A stretch of DNA of 64,000 nucleotides from Anaerolineae bacterium (GTDB lineage: Bacteria; Chloroflexota; Anaerolineae; Promineifilales; Promineifilaceae), in the NCBI GenBank assembly GCA_020848035.1, contig JADLAX010000055.1, forward strand, positions 22,615-86,614, read 5' to 3'. A program made the position numbers and the translations under genes. Of the stretch, positions 1 to 9,194 are shown piece after piece. The notes beneath the pieces are model-generated. The model was not told the origin of the DNA. It saw only the letters and a program-made list of their open reading frames with translations, and did not search any database. The stretch's first letter is position 1. Each line of letters opens with the position of its first letter.

Positions 1-1
1 C

Positions 2-3000
2 ATCCTCCAATTTGTGCAGCAGGTGTCGTACAGCCGTAGAGATTTTCAATATGCGCTGGAATTGATTGCCCGCGGTCTTACCCTGGCGGAACAGCTCCAG
101 AATGTGCCCGTCCAGTTAGAGCTGTCCATTATGCAGGGTACCATGCATGACAGACTGGGCGAATACGTGGCAGCCCAGAGCTGTTTTGAGCAGGCCCTGC
201 CCAAAATTCAGGCGCTGGGCCTTTCCCGGCTTGAACGCCGAACACACAACACCCTGGCTCACGTGGCCTGGCAGCGCGGCAACCAGCAGGCGATGATTGA
301 ACATGCCAACCACGCTTTTGCGCTCAGCCGTGAACTTGGTGACATGCCGGGCCTGGCACACAGCCTCAACCAGCTGGGCCTCGCCTACGACAATGCCGGC
401 GATCTGGCTAAAGCCCGCGATTATTATCATCAATGCCTGGAAGCCGCGCGCAGCATCGAAAAAGATCACTACTTTGCGTCCATTGCCCTCAACAACATTG
501 GCGAAGGTCTGACCGACGAAGGAGATTACCTCGGCGCGTACCGGTATTATTTGGAAGCTTGTGAAATTGACCAACGGCGCGGCGATCGGCATGGGGTGGC
601 CATTATGTTGGCCAATCTGGGCAACAATGCCCTGGCGCGGGGGGATTGGTCTGAGGCCCGCCGTTACCTGGAAGAGAGCATTCAGATTCAGCGTGATTTT
701 GATCTGGAAACGTCGTTGGGGTTGGCGCTAAACAGCATGGTCGTGGTCGAGCTGATCGCCGGTGATCTCCCGGCTGCGGAACGATGTGTCATGGAAAATC
801 TGGCGCTGGCTGAGGCATTAGGTAACCGCCTTTACCAACCTGAGGCGCTGCTGTGGCTGGGTCATGTGAGGCGGGCGCAGCGCCAACCAACGGAAGCATT
901 CGCCGCTTACAATCAGGCGGTGGCGGTGGCCCGTGATGTGGGTCAGGTTGTTGTACTGGCCGACACCCTCACCGGTCGTGCCTTTGCGCAAACAGAGCTG
1001 CTTGATGCTGGACAGGATTTGCGGGAAGCGCTCACGCTGGCCCAGGAAAATAACCTGGGGCGTTTGCGCATTAACGCGCTAACGGGCTTTGCCCATTTGT
1101 TTGTGCGTCAGGGTGACCTGGCGCGGGCTGCCGCGCTTTGTGGGCTGCTAGACGTTCAGGGCAATTTTGACCACCAGGCGATTCGGATGGTCTACCGGAT
1201 GCCTGTGGTGGTTGAACTGCGCGCCAAGTTGGGTGATTCGCTTTACGAGATGTTAAGCCAGCGGCTGGTGGGGCAGCCGATAGCGGACGTGGCCCAAGCA
1301 TTACTGGATGAACAGCTGCTGATTGAGCGACCTGCTCTGCTGTGCGATGGGGTGGTTACGGCCGTTCCCCACCCATCACCCACCGAAGCCGACCTGATCG
1401 AGCAAATGCTGGACGAAGCCGCCGGGGATACGAGCGAACCAAACGACAGGCTGCGCGGTGAAGCCCTGCTGGCTCATTTGCTTACCATCAGTCGGTACAT
1501 GGCCACCATCCGCTCGCTGGCCCCGCTGCTTTCGTTTGCCCTGAACGAGGTCATTGCTCTGGTCGGCGCGGAGCGAGGTTACATTGTGCTTATTGAGGAG
1601 GATGGCGCGCTGGACTTCCGCGTGCGCCGCCGGGCCGATGGCTCAGACATTCAGTCCGACGCTGATACGATTAGCCGCTCCATTTTGGCTGAAGTGGTGC
1701 GCACCCAGCAGGCGTTGGTGGTGCAAAATGCCCTGTTAGATCCCCGTTTTGCGACGGCCCAGAGTGTGCTGGCCATGCAGCTGCGCTCCATCATGTGCGC
1801 CCCGCTCATCACGCAAGATCGTCTCATTGGGGCCATTTACGTGGAAAGTCGGTCACGCAGCGGCCGTTTCTCGGCCGAAGATCTCGCACCCCTGGAATTT
1901 TTCAGCAATCAAGCGGCCGTAGCTATCGAAAATGCCAATCTGAACGACAACCTGGAAGCCGTGGTGGCCCGGCGCACCACGGAACTGGCCGAAGCCAAAG
2001 AAGCAGCCGAAGCGGCCAACGCGGCCAAAACCATTTTCCTCTCCAGCATGACCCACGAGCTGCGTACGCCGATGAACGGGGTTTTGGGTATGACCAGCCT
2101 GCTGCAAGACACCAACCTGGACCCGGAGCAGCGGGATCTGGTCAACACCATTCGCACCAGCGGCGATACCTTGCTCACCCTCATCAACGACATTCTGGAC
2201 TTTTCTAAAATTGAAGCCAATAAGCTGGAGCTGGAGGAAGTGCCTTTCGCCGTCGGCCAGTGCATTGAGGAAGCGCTTGATTTGGTAACACCTAAAGCGG
2301 CCGAAAAGGCGCTCACCCTGGCCTATTTTGTGGATGCGGCGGTGCCTGCCTGGCTGCGGCAGGACGTCACGCGCGTGCGCCAGATTTTGACCAATTTGCT
2401 CAGCAACGCGGTTAAATTTACCGAGACGGGGCACGTTGTGGTGCGGGTTGGCCTGGTAGAAGCCGGGTTGGCAGAGAGTACGCTCGTTCCTTACCACATC
2501 GCTTTTACCGTCCAGGACACCGGCATTGGCATTTCGCCGGGCCAGGTTGACCGGCTGTTTGGCCTCTTTAGCCAGGCTGAAGCCTCCACCGCCCGGCGTT
2601 TTGGTGGTACGGGGCTGGGGCTGGCCATCAGCAAGCGCCTGGCCGAGATGATGGGCGGCGAATTGTTTGTTGAAAGTGAGTTGGGCTGTGGTTCCACCTT
2701 TACCTTCACCATTCAAGCCCAGGCAGTGGCGGTGCCGTCGTCGGTGGTGCTAGAACGGCCGTATGCAGGCAAAAGCGGTCTATTGGTAAGCCAAAACCCG
2801 GTGAACCAGCTCTTTTTGGCGCAGCGGCTGCAAGCCTGCCAGGTCAGGTTGGCCGTGGCCGTGCCAGATTCCCCGCGCTGGCTGTCACAATTGGCTGCGG
2901 CCGATCTGCTGTTTATTGATTGGAACCACAGCGGCTGGCACGGAGCCGAGCTGCTGGCGCACATCCGGCAAATTCAGCCCCATTTGCCCATCATTGCCCT

Positions 3001-3574
3001 GACCCAGTGGGGACAGCGTTTACCAGACAGCTTGAGGGGGATTACGGCCGTTGCCCTGCCCCTCAAATCGAACCAACTGCATGAGGCCTTGACTACACTC
3101 TTTTCCGGCCAGAGCGGGCCACAAACCGCCCCGCTAGCCAGCGCGCTAACCAGCACTCCGTTCGACCAGCAGATGGCGCAGGCGTATCCGCTGCGTATTC
3201 TCATTGCTGAAGACAACAGCGTGAATCAAAAAGTGGCGCTGCGCATGTTGGCGCGATTGGGCTACCAGCCAGAAGTGGCCAGTAACGGGATTGATGCGCT
3301 GGCTGCTTTTGGGCAACGGCCGTTTGACCTGATTTTGATGGATGTGCAAATGCCCGAGATGGACGGCGTTGTCGCCACCCGGCGCATCCGGGCCGATTTC
3401 CCAGCCCAGGCCCAGCCCTTCATCGCGGCTATGACGGCCGACGCTATGACCGGCGACCGGGAAAAATACCTGGCCGTTGGCATGAACGACTACATCAGCA
3501 AACCCATCAGCGTGGCGGACCTGATCGCCGTTCTCCGCCGTGCGCATTCCGCGAAAGATTTGACGGCGCAATAG
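2..3574 (+). CDS. Hybrid sensor histidine kinase (TPR-GAF-HisKA-HATPase-REC-REC), 5' truncated by window edge
   Basis: The reading frame is open from the first bases, so the true start lies upstream; an internal GTG at 14 is only the first start codon in view. From the left edge there are about 400 residues of TPR-like helical repeats, a GAF domain (about residues 490-650), a HisKA dimerisation domain with the phospho-accepting His in MTHELRTPMN near residue 680, and an HATPase domain with the N box (ILTNLLSNAVKF), DTGIGI and GGTGLGLAIS. Two receiver-like domains follow: the first is degenerate (LLFIDW keeps an Asp but lacks the usual surroundings), the second is complete with acceptor Asp in LILMDVQMPEMDG and the KPI lysine. 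Such kinases relay phosphate from His to the receiver Asp. The input signal and any partner regulator are unknown. It ends at a strong terminator shared with the convergent copper-protein gene. Confidence 0.9.
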   Translation: MLQFVQQVSYSRRDFQYALELIARGLTLAEQLQNVPVQLELSIMQGTMHDRLGEYVAAQSCFEQALPKIQALGLSRLERRTHNTLAHVAWQRGNQQAMIEHANHAFALSRELGDMPGLAHSLNQLGLAYDNAGDLAKARDYYHQCLEAARSIEKDHYFASIALNNIGEGLTDEGDYLGAYRYYLEACEIDQRRGDRHGVAIMLANLGNNALARGDWSEARRYLEESIQIQRDFDLETSLGLALNSMVVVELIAGDLPAAERCVMENLALAEALGNRLYQPEALLWLGHVRRAQRQPTEAFAAYNQAVAVARDVGQVVVLADTLTGRAFAQTELLDAGQDLREALTLAQENNLGRLRINALTGFAHLFVRQGDLARAAALCGLLDVQGNFDHQAIRMVYRMPVVVELRAKLGDSLYEMLSQRLVGQPIADVAQALLDEQLLIERPALLCDGVVTAVPHPSPTEADLIEQMLDEAAGDTSEPNDRLRGEALLAHLLTISRYMATIRSLAPLLSFALNEVIALVGAERGYIVLIEEDGALDFRVRRRADGSDIQSDADTISRSILAEVVRTQQALVVQNALLDPRFATAQSVLAMQLRSIMCAPLITQDRLIGAIYVESRSRSGRFSAEDLAPLEFFSNQAAVAIENANLNDNLEAVVARRTTELAEAKEAAEAANAAKTIFLSSMTHELRTPMNGVLGMTSLLQDTNLDPEQRDLVNTIRTSGDTLLTLINDILDFSKIEANKLELEEVPFAVGQCIEEALDLVTPKAAEKALTLAYFVDAAVPAWLRQDVTRVRQILTNLLSNAVKFTETGHVVVRVGLVEAGLAESTLVPYHIAFTVQDTGIGISPGQVDRLFGLFSQAEASTARRFGGTGLGLAISKRLAEMMGGELFVESELGCGSTFTFTIQAQAVAVPSSVVLERPYAGKSGLLVSQNPVNQLFLAQRLQACQVRLAVAVPDSPRWLSQLAAADLLFIDWNHSGWHGAELLAHIRQIQPHLPIIALTQWGQRLPDSLRGITAVALPLKSNQLHEALTTLFSGQSGPQTAPLASALTSTPFDQQMAQAYPLRILIAEDNSVNQKVALRMLARLGYQPEVASNGIDALAAFGQRPFDLILMDVQMPEMDGVVATRRIRADFPAQAQPFIAAMTADAMTGDREKYLAVGMNDYISKPISVADLIAVLRRAHSAKDLTAQ

Positions 3575-3600
3575 CCCAGCCTGAACCTGCATAACCCAAT

Positions 3601-3637
3601 AAAAAAGGTGCCGTGAATTTTTCACGGCACCTTTTTT
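3601..3637. terminator. Bidirectional rho-independent terminator
   Basis: Perfect 17-bp inverted repeat (3601-3617 and 3621-3637) around a 3-nt loop, with an A-run at the left and a T-run at the right, so it works in both directions. It lies between the convergent kinase gene and the auracyanin-like gene. Confidence 0.92.
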
Positions 3638-3666
3638 GTTGTCACATCGGGTATGGCAGTTTGGCT

Positions 3667-4125
3667 TTAATTCACAACCAGGCGGCCCTGCATGCTGGGA
3701 TAGTGGCCCGCCACCGTGCAAATGACCAGGTATTCACCGGCTTCGCTGGGGGCAAAAAAGCTCTCACGGAACGATTCACCCGCAGCTACCAGGCCAGTTT
3801 CTTTCAGGATGAGGTCGGAATTGGTGGCAGTATCAAACGCTTCCGGCATGTCGGCATCCAATTTAATGACGGCCCAGTTGTGCTCGGTGGTACCATTGTT
3901 TGTCAGCTCAATGGAAACCTGACCGCCCGCATTGACATTCCACTTTGGTGGGTTGGTGGCGTTGTCGGGCGTGGCGCCAAAATAGTTGTCACTTTGCGTA
4001 ACCTGAATGGTTACACTCTCGGGTTGGGCAGATTCTTCTTCACCGCCTCCACCACCGCAGGCGACAAAAAAGAGGGTGGCAAACAGTGCCAGTACAGCCA
4101 AATACTTCAGTTTCATTTTCTTCAC
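3667..4125 (-). CDS. Auracyanin-like blue copper lipoprotein (cupredoxin)
   Basis: 152 aa. It begins with a lipoprotein signal: Lys-rich start, hydrophobic core and lipobox FVAC followed by a Gly run, so it should be anchored on the outer face of the cytoplasmic membrane. The mature part is a small cupredoxin. The expected type-1 copper ligands are visible: His in TEHNW, then Cys, His and Met in CTVAGHYPSMQG. This Cys-x4-His-x3-Met arrangement matches auracyanin/plastocyanin-type proteins. In filamentous anoxygenic phototrophs auracyanins carry electrons from the alternative complex III to the reaction-centre cytochrome; that role is inferred from the family and from pufC in the same window. 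AAAGGAG precedes the ATG, and a good promoter lies at 4160-4188. Other cupredoxin roles are possible. Confidence 0.82.
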   Translation of the reverse strand: MKKMKLKYLAVLALFATLFFVACGGGGGEEESAQPESVTIQVTQSDNYFGATPDNATNPPKWNVNAGGQVSIELTNNGTTEHNWAVIKLDADMPEAFDTATNSDLILKETGLVAAGESFRESFFAPSEAGEYLVICTVAGHYPSMQGRLVVN

Positions 4126-4159
4126 TCCTTTGTAAATTAGGTGTTTACCAATGGGTCTG

Positions 4160-4188
4160 AATTAAAGCAAAAATCCTTACCTTGTCAA
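4160..4188 (-). promoter_or_regulatory. Sigma70-type promoter of the auracyanin-like gene
   Basis: On the minus strand, -35 TTGACA and -10 TTAATT are separated by 17 nt, about 35 nt upstream of the start codon at 4125. Confidence 0.6.
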
Positions 4189-4267
4189 CTTTTTGCAGGG
4201 CTATTTCGGCCAGAAAGTTGGACAAAACCTGGATAGCATTACTGGTTGGTATTGGGCGGGATGATAG

Positions 4268-5449
4268 CTAAACGGCCGTTTCGTACCGTGGCGGCAGCAG
4301 TCCCAAAAATGAGCCAAAAGCGTATTGAATCGTTAACGGTGCAATGGTGGCCATCCGCCAGATCAAGAAGAACATTTCCGGTTGGCGGTAGGCAAACAGG
4401 TGGCGGGCAATAAACGTGCGCCGCCGGAGCAGCCGCCCCAGCCGGTGCTGCTGCAACGCCTTTTTGTAATTCTGAAAGCGGAAGTCGTTCCGGGCAAACG
4501 CGTCTTCAATTTGTTCGGCCACGATGGAGCCATATTCCATGCCGTAAGAAATACCTTCGGCAAAAAGCGGATCCACGCCAGCGGCGTCACCCGCCAGCAG
4601 CACATGCGGCCGGGCAAAGGCGGCCTCAGGGTTAAACCAGCGCACCGGGTGTCCTTCCAGCCGAACGTTGCTCAGGTTGATCTGCCGGGCTTCCAGGCTG
4701 GCCAAAAAAGTTTGCTTCAGGTTGCCGTGGGGCAGGTGGTGCTGCAACTGGGGGGCCAGGCGGCTGTCGAAGATGCCCCGGTTCATGTGCGGTTGGCCAT
4801 CAACCAGGCAAGGAAAGTCCCAGCTGTACCCCTGGATGCCGTGCTGTATACAAGAAAAGTCGAAGACGGCCGTTTGCTGTCGCCACGCCTCTTCTTCTTC
4901 AGGGTTGATGGGCGTAAGCACCCGCAGCAAACGGGCAATGCCTGGCTGGGCAAACAGGTTTAGCTTACGGCGCACGACGCTGTTGGCCCCATCTGCCCCC
5001 ACCACCACCGCCGCACGGTAGGTGTGGCGTGTAGTTTTCAACATCACACCATCTGGCCCAGGCTGCAAATCCAACAGCTTTTCGTTGGAATGAACCCGCA
5101 GCCCTCGCGCTGTGACCGCCTCGGCAATCGCCGCATCAAACAGCCGTCGCTCAATCACGCGCATCGCACCGGGAAACGGCACGGAAAAATCGAGCCGCCC
5201 CAGGCGAAATACAAGCTGATTGACGGTAAAGGCGGGCACATTGAGGTGAAGACCTAATTTTTGCAGCTGTTCTTCGCCATGAAACGTCACCCCGCCGCCG
5301 CATACCTTGGGGCGCGGATGTTCCGCTGCTTCCAAAATGAGCATCTCTTGGGCCAGGGCCGGCTGCCGTTGCGCAAGGTGCAATGCCGTAGCCAGGCCGG
5401 TTGGTCCACCGCCCACGATGACAACTTTGTATTGAAGTGGGTTGTTCAT
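4268..5449 (-). CDS. Geranylgeranyl reductase family FAD-dependent oxidoreductase (BchP paralogue)
   Basis: 393 aa from the ATG at 5449, chosen because that ATG overlaps the stop of the upstream methyltransferase gene (ATGA). The N-terminus has a Rossmann FAD motif (VIVGGGPTGLATALHLA), then the CGGG motif typical of geranylgeranyl reductases, VVGADGANS, and the second FAD-binding segment LLAGDAAGVDPLFAEGISYG. The family reduces isoprenoid double bonds of chlorophyll tails, archaeal lipids or menaquinone, or acts on other aromatic substrates. A more convincing bchP is at 14590-15804, so this copy may act on another prenyl substrate such as a quinone or carotenoid, or on pigment tails. It is the last gene of a coupled set with a methyltransferase and a PucC-type transporter. 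The substrate is not determined. Confidence 0.75.
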   Translation of the reverse strand: MNNPLQYKVVIVGGGPTGLATALHLAQRQPALAQEMLILEAAEHPRPKVCGGGVTFHGEEQLQKLGLHLNVPAFTVNQLVFRLGRLDFSVPFPGAMRVIERRLFDAAIAEAVTARGLRVHSNEKLLDLQPGPDGVMLKTTRHTYRAAVVVGADGANSVVRRKLNLFAQPGIARLLRVLTPINPEEEEAWRQQTAVFDFSCIQHGIQGYSWDFPCLVDGQPHMNRGIFDSRLAPQLQHHLPHGNLKQTFLASLEARQINLSNVRLEGHPVRWFNPEAAFARPHVLLAGDAAGVDPLFAEGISYGMEYGSIVAEQIEDAFARNDFRFQNYKKALQQHRLGRLLRRRTFIARHLFAYRQPEMFFLIWRMATIAPLTIQYAFGSFLGLLPPRYETAV

Positions 5450-6237
5450 GCCCAGTTTCCGCGTGAAACTTTTAACAAAAATCGGCGAGTTACGGGTTGT
5501 TTTTCGTCCAGGTTTGGCCACGATTCGGCTGCATAAGCCTGCAATTTTTGGAAAAGAATATTGAACACGGCATCAGGAAACATCCAGCTTTCAGCATCCA
5601 TGCGATTTTGAATTGCTTCCAGGCGCTCGTTGGGGCTGATCCAGGTGGTCCACTCAGCCGCGATCACATCTTCTTGCTGTGTGCCACCCAATTCTGCCAG
5701 CAGCGCCTGCTTCCCAATGCCTGCTGCTGGTGGCCGCGTGTTGGGCGAGAGCGCCATTGCCTGGCGGCGCAGCTCATCTCGCAGCCGCCCGGTTACCGAT
5801 TCTGGATCAATCCAATCGTCCCCTTGAATAAAAGCGCCGCCCGGTTTTAAAACACGGGCGGCTTCTCGGAGAACTTGTTGCCAATCAGTAGCCAGGTGCA
5901 AAACATGAACAGCCATCACAGCATCGAACTGTTTGGCCGTAATCGGCAGGTGATGCATATCCGCCTGCAGAATGGCTAAGGAAGTGTGGGTGGTAGACGG
6001 CCGTTCTAGCGCTGTCAGCATTTCCCACGAAAGATCAAACCCGGTAACGTGGCAGCCTGCGGCCACAACGGGTCGGGCAATTCGCCCTGTGCCAATGCCA
6101 ATTTCTAACACGCGTGCCGCGGCTCCCGCCTGAACGGCGATGGCTGAACCAATCTGCCGGGCCACTTCAGGCGGGTGGGTCCGCTGCGCCTCATACTGCT
6201 TGGCGACACGCTTGTCAAAAGAAAAGTCAAACTTCAT
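5446..6237 (-). CDS. Class I SAM-dependent methyltransferase
   Basis: 263 aa. Motif I (VLEIGIGTGRIARPV) and the following acidic strand (VTGFDLSW) identify a Rossmann-type methyltransferase of the UbiE/Coq5-like superfamily; the post-I region LQADMHHLPI and the segment RVLKPGGAFIQGD fit the Methyltransf_11 pattern. The ATG shares its A with the TAA of the upstream PucC-type gene (TAATG), and its own stop overlaps the start of the reductase gene, so the three are probably translationally coupled. The context suggests a lipid, quinone or pigment substrate, but nothing in the sequence identifies it. It does not look like BchM or BchU. Confidence 0.75.
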   Translation of the reverse strand: MKFDFSFDKRVAKQYEAQRTHPPEVARQIGSAIAVQAGAAARVLEIGIGTGRIARPVVAAGCHVTGFDLSWEMLTALERPSTTHTSLAILQADMHHLPITAKQFDAVMAVHVLHLATDWQQVLREAARVLKPGGAFIQGDDWIDPESVTGRLRDELRRQAMALSPNTRPPAAGIGKQALLAELGGTQQEDVIAAEWTTWISPNERLEAIQNRMDAESWMFPDAVFNILFQKLQAYAAESWPNLDEKQPVTRRFLLKVSRGNWA

Positions 6238-7628
6238 TAAATAGTTGCGCCCGCTTCCATGGCTCGTAAAGCATCAGACGTCGTCATCGTTGCCGCATGA
6301 GTTTCGCGGAAGTTGGTAATGCTGATGCGCCACATGACGATGGCGGCAATAATCATGCCGGTCGCTTCAATGCCAAAGATGAGGAAGTAAGCGATATTGG
6401 CGCTGACCAGACCACTTTCTACCAGGCCGGTATGCAGGGCACCGCCGCTAAACGAAGCGACACCATTGCCAAACGCCTGCGCCATGCCCCACAGCCCCAT
6501 AAACAGGCCGGTTGCGCCTTCGATGGTCATGTCCATCATCATCGACAGCGAGCCAACGTTAAAGAAGCCGGTGAAGAGGCCCATCATCACCAACGCGGGG
6601 AAGACGATGCTAACCTGCTGGGTCATTGCTGCCGTGGCGAGAACAATCATACCAACGGCCGTACCCACACACCCCACAATCGTAATCGTGCGCTTGGAGA
6701 TAGAAAAGACCGCGCTGGCCATGCCCATCAACAGCATGCCAATCAAAACACCGCCACCCCACATCGGTTGGAACTGCGTAGTTTCGGTGACTTTCATCCC
6801 AAAAACTTCCGCCCCAAACACCTCTAAGATATTGTCCTGGAGGAAGATCGAGAAGATCGCCACAAACACAAAGATGAAAAACTCACGCGCCTGGGGATTT
6901 TTGCGCAAAACACCCAATGCTGCCTGCACTGCGTTCCCTTCCGGCAAAGCTTTTCGGGATTTCTCCATGGCTTCTTCCAAAGCTGCCCCTTTCAAACGTT
7001 TTTCAATGCCCAGTGTACCCACCAAAATTGAGATGATTACGATAAACGGCGTCAGGTTATACAAACGCTGCATCGCTTCGGGGCTGTATTCCGGGCGCAC
7101 AATGTTGAAAACAATTGCCGAAATAATGGAGCTCAAAATGGTGAACGTCCACACCACAGAAATGACCGCACCGCGTGATTTTGGTTCGGTAACTTCGGCA
7201 ATCAGCGAATGGTGCGAATCGCCCATAAACGCAATGGCCACGCCGTACAAAATCAGCAACCCAAACCCGGCCAGCGTAGCTGAAAAAGAGCCAGCACCAA
7301 TAGCATGCACCACGCGCGGCAGTCCAATAAAGATCAAACTGGCGACCACGCCGCCCAACAGCAAGTACGGTGTCCGACGTAAACCAAAAAATGGGTGCCG
7401 ATCAGCAAATCGGCCGGAGATAACCTGAAATGGCGACAAGAAATAGTGCAGCGAGAGCATCGCGGTGATCAAAATTGCTGCAATGCCCAACTCAACGATA
7501 GCAATTCGGTTGAAATCAATGGTCAGAAGGGCAAACATCCAACCGACACCTAGTTTTGGCAGCGCCAAACGCAAGGTTCTTATGATACTTGTTAGAAAAC
7601 CTAAAAAATTTTTTCCAAGGTGATGCAT
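6237..7628 (-). CDS. PucC/BCH-family membrane transporter (MFS fold), copy 1
   Basis: About 463 aa from ATG 7628, chosen because AGGAG lies 9 nt upstream; an extension to 7724 is open but lacks a ribosome site. The protein has about 12 hydrophobic segments in MFS arrangement and the hallmark of the PucC/LhaA/BchPUCC family near the N-terminus (LSLHYFLSPFQVISGRFADR, then RRTPYLLLGG). Family members help assemble light-harvesting complexes or deliver bacteriochlorophyll to them. A second member lies in the main cluster at 24423-25865. It heads the coupled set with the methyltransferase and the reductase-like flavoprotein. Which antenna or pigment it handles is unknown. Confidence 0.85.
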   Translation of the reverse strand: MHHLGKNFLGFLTSIIRTLRLALPKLGVGWMFALLTIDFNRIAIVELGIAAILITAMLSLHYFLSPFQVISGRFADRHPFFGLRRTPYLLLGGVVASLIFIGLPRVVHAIGAGSFSATLAGFGLLILYGVAIAFMGDSHHSLIAEVTEPKSRGAVISVVWTFTILSSIISAIVFNIVRPEYSPEAMQRLYNLTPFIVIISILVGTLGIEKRLKGAALEEAMEKSRKALPEGNAVQAALGVLRKNPQAREFFIFVFVAIFSIFLQDNILEVFGAEVFGMKVTETTQFQPMWGGGVLIGMLLMGMASAVFSISKRTITIVGCVGTAVGMIVLATAAMTQQVSIVFPALVMMGLFTGFFNVGSLSMMMDMTIEGATGLFMGLWGMAQAFGNGVASFSGGALHTGLVESGLVSANIAYFLIFGIEATGMIIAAIVMWRISITNFRETHAATMTTSDALRAMEAGATI

Positions 7629-7686
7629 AAGACACTCTCCTAATCTGTTTCTTCTTCCTAAAAACAGCATAAAAAATGAGAAGCAC

Positions 7687-7714
7687 ATTATAACCAAATG
7701 TCTAATGTTGACAA
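7687..7714 (-). promoter_or_regulatory. Sigma70-type promoter of the pucC-like/methyltransferase/reductase set
   Basis: Minus strand: -35 TTGTCA and a consensus -10 TATAAT, 16-nt spacer, giving a leader of about 50 nt before the ATG at 7628. Confidence 0.65.
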
Positions 7715-7868
7715 AACATAACAAATACTTAACTAAATACTGATTTTACCTGTATAAAGAATGGGGAATTTCAGACTTTGGGCAAAAACACAGCCCAAAA
7801 TGATCCTGATCCTTTTAGCAAAGGACTGGAGAATGAGGTTTAGCTGGCTAAAATGTGACTAGGAAAAG

Positions 7869-9194
7869 TTACGCAGGGGCTTGACTAAAAGTGGATTCAA
7901 AATCACCCAGCCAGTCAGTAACAAGCTGCCCATCAGTGTTTAGATGTTTTTGGGCGGCCTGGTTGTAAGCGTGCATATATTTAAACTGCATTTCTGTTGA
8001 GATCCCATAGTTGAGCATCAGCTGCTGGGCCAGTTTAAAACCAGGGGTAACTAAGGCAATGTTACCCAGGCTTAAAGCTGCCAAAATGTCACGCTTAAAA
8101 CGGCTGTTCGTATCTTCCAAATACACAAACGGAATGTTTGCTTTGTCCAGGTTCTGCCGAACATCAAAGTCAATAAGATACTGCGTCGAGTCAAAGTGCT
8201 TGAGGGCAGCCTCATAATGCGACGGCAGTGGTTTGGCTCTTTGCATAGGCGGGTCAAACGTCATGATCTTGTTGATAATTTGTACAGCACCTTCAACGGT
8301 TTCCCCGAGAAAATGACCTGTAATGTGGTAGCGAAGCGAGGGAATAAGATTAAAGATGGATCCGCCGAATGCAGACGGCACATCAAGTTCGGCTAACATC
8401 TCAGTGGCCTCAGCGAGGGTAGCGGCCGTTTCTAACCTTTGCGCGGCCAGAATGACCAGGTCTGGTTTTATGTAGTTAACAGTAGATGCCAGCTGAGCTG
8501 TAGGTAAATTGGCCCCCAAATAAATTACATTCCATCCTTGATATCGCAACAACAATGAAAGCAACAGAAGGCTGAACGTGTGTTCTTCGTGCGGCGGGCA
8601 CGCCAGCAAAATGCGGCCCAACCGTGTCGGGTTTGGGGCTGCTGCTAGCAAAGCATATAGTCGCTTTAAGGTTTTTTCGGAAGCAAAGTGCTCCTGTTGA
8701 ACGGTGGCTTCATTCTGGAACCAGAGATCGCCTATCTGAGCCAGCCCTTTTTGCAGAATTTCCAGGCACACCATCTTAATAGGATAAATGGCAAAGGCCT
8801 GCGTAAGAAACTTCTCGGTGGCTTCGTCGTCAAATCTCAAGCAGTTTTTGATCCACGCATTGCGTATATCGCCTAAAGTATCTCCATTTTCAAAAACAAG
8901 ATTCAGATCATCTTGCTGAAACGTAACGTACTCAAGCGGATTTCCCCCTTTTTCTTCAATGTTGTTCCAGAGTTCAGCTGCACGCCTGATGGTCATTCCT
9001 TCATCCAGTCGCGCCATCAGCCACTTCACAATGCTGATATCATGCTGAGTGTAAATGCGGTGTTTACCTTTGCTGCGGACTGGGCGGGGGAGGCCGTATT
9101 TTCTTTCCCAGGCACGAATTGTATGAGATTTGATACCAGTTTCAGAAAGCACTGCTTTTAGGTTATATGTGGGAGTTTTTTGTGGAAGGGCCAT
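7869..9194 (-). CDS. MerR-type regulator with cobalamin-binding domain (CarH/LitR-like photoreceptor)
   Basis: 441 aa from ATG 9194 (MALPQ...); an extension to 9242 is open but precedes the DNA-binding domain without an RBS. Residues about 8-75 form a MerR winged helix (IRAWERKYGLP, RIYTQHDI). Residues about 115-310 form the helical-bundle plus Rossmann B12-binding module. The CarH signature is present: W158, nine residues, then E168-H169 cap the upper face of adenosylcobalamin, and H205 (in EEHTFS) is at the position of the lower axial His, 36 residues after H169 against 35 in Thermus CarH; the Gly of the usual ExHxxG is Ser. In CarH, B12 drives tetramer binding to DNA in the dark and light breaks it. 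A further C-terminal stretch of about 120 residues is unassigned. It is divergent from puf, so light control of the cluster is a reasonable inference. Confidence 0.85.
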   Translation of the reverse strand: MALPQKTPTYNLKAVLSETGIKSHTIRAWERKYGLPRPVRSKGKHRIYTQHDISIVKWLMARLDEGMTIRRAAELWNNIEEKGGNPLEYVTFQQDDLNLVFENGDTLGDIRNAWIKNCLRFDDEATEKFLTQAFAIYPIKMVCLEILQKGLAQIGDLWFQNEATVQQEHFASEKTLKRLYALLAAAPNPTRLGRILLACPPHEEHTFSLLLLSLLLRYQGWNVIYLGANLPTAQLASTVNYIKPDLVILAAQRLETAATLAEATEMLAELDVPSAFGGSIFNLIPSLRYHITGHFLGETVEGAVQIINKIMTFDPPMQRAKPLPSHYEAALKHFDSTQYLIDFDVRQNLDKANIPFVYLEDTNSRFKRDILAALSLGNIALVTPGFKLAQQLMLNYGISTEMQFKYMHAYNQAAQKHLNTDGQLVTDWLGDFESTFSQAPA

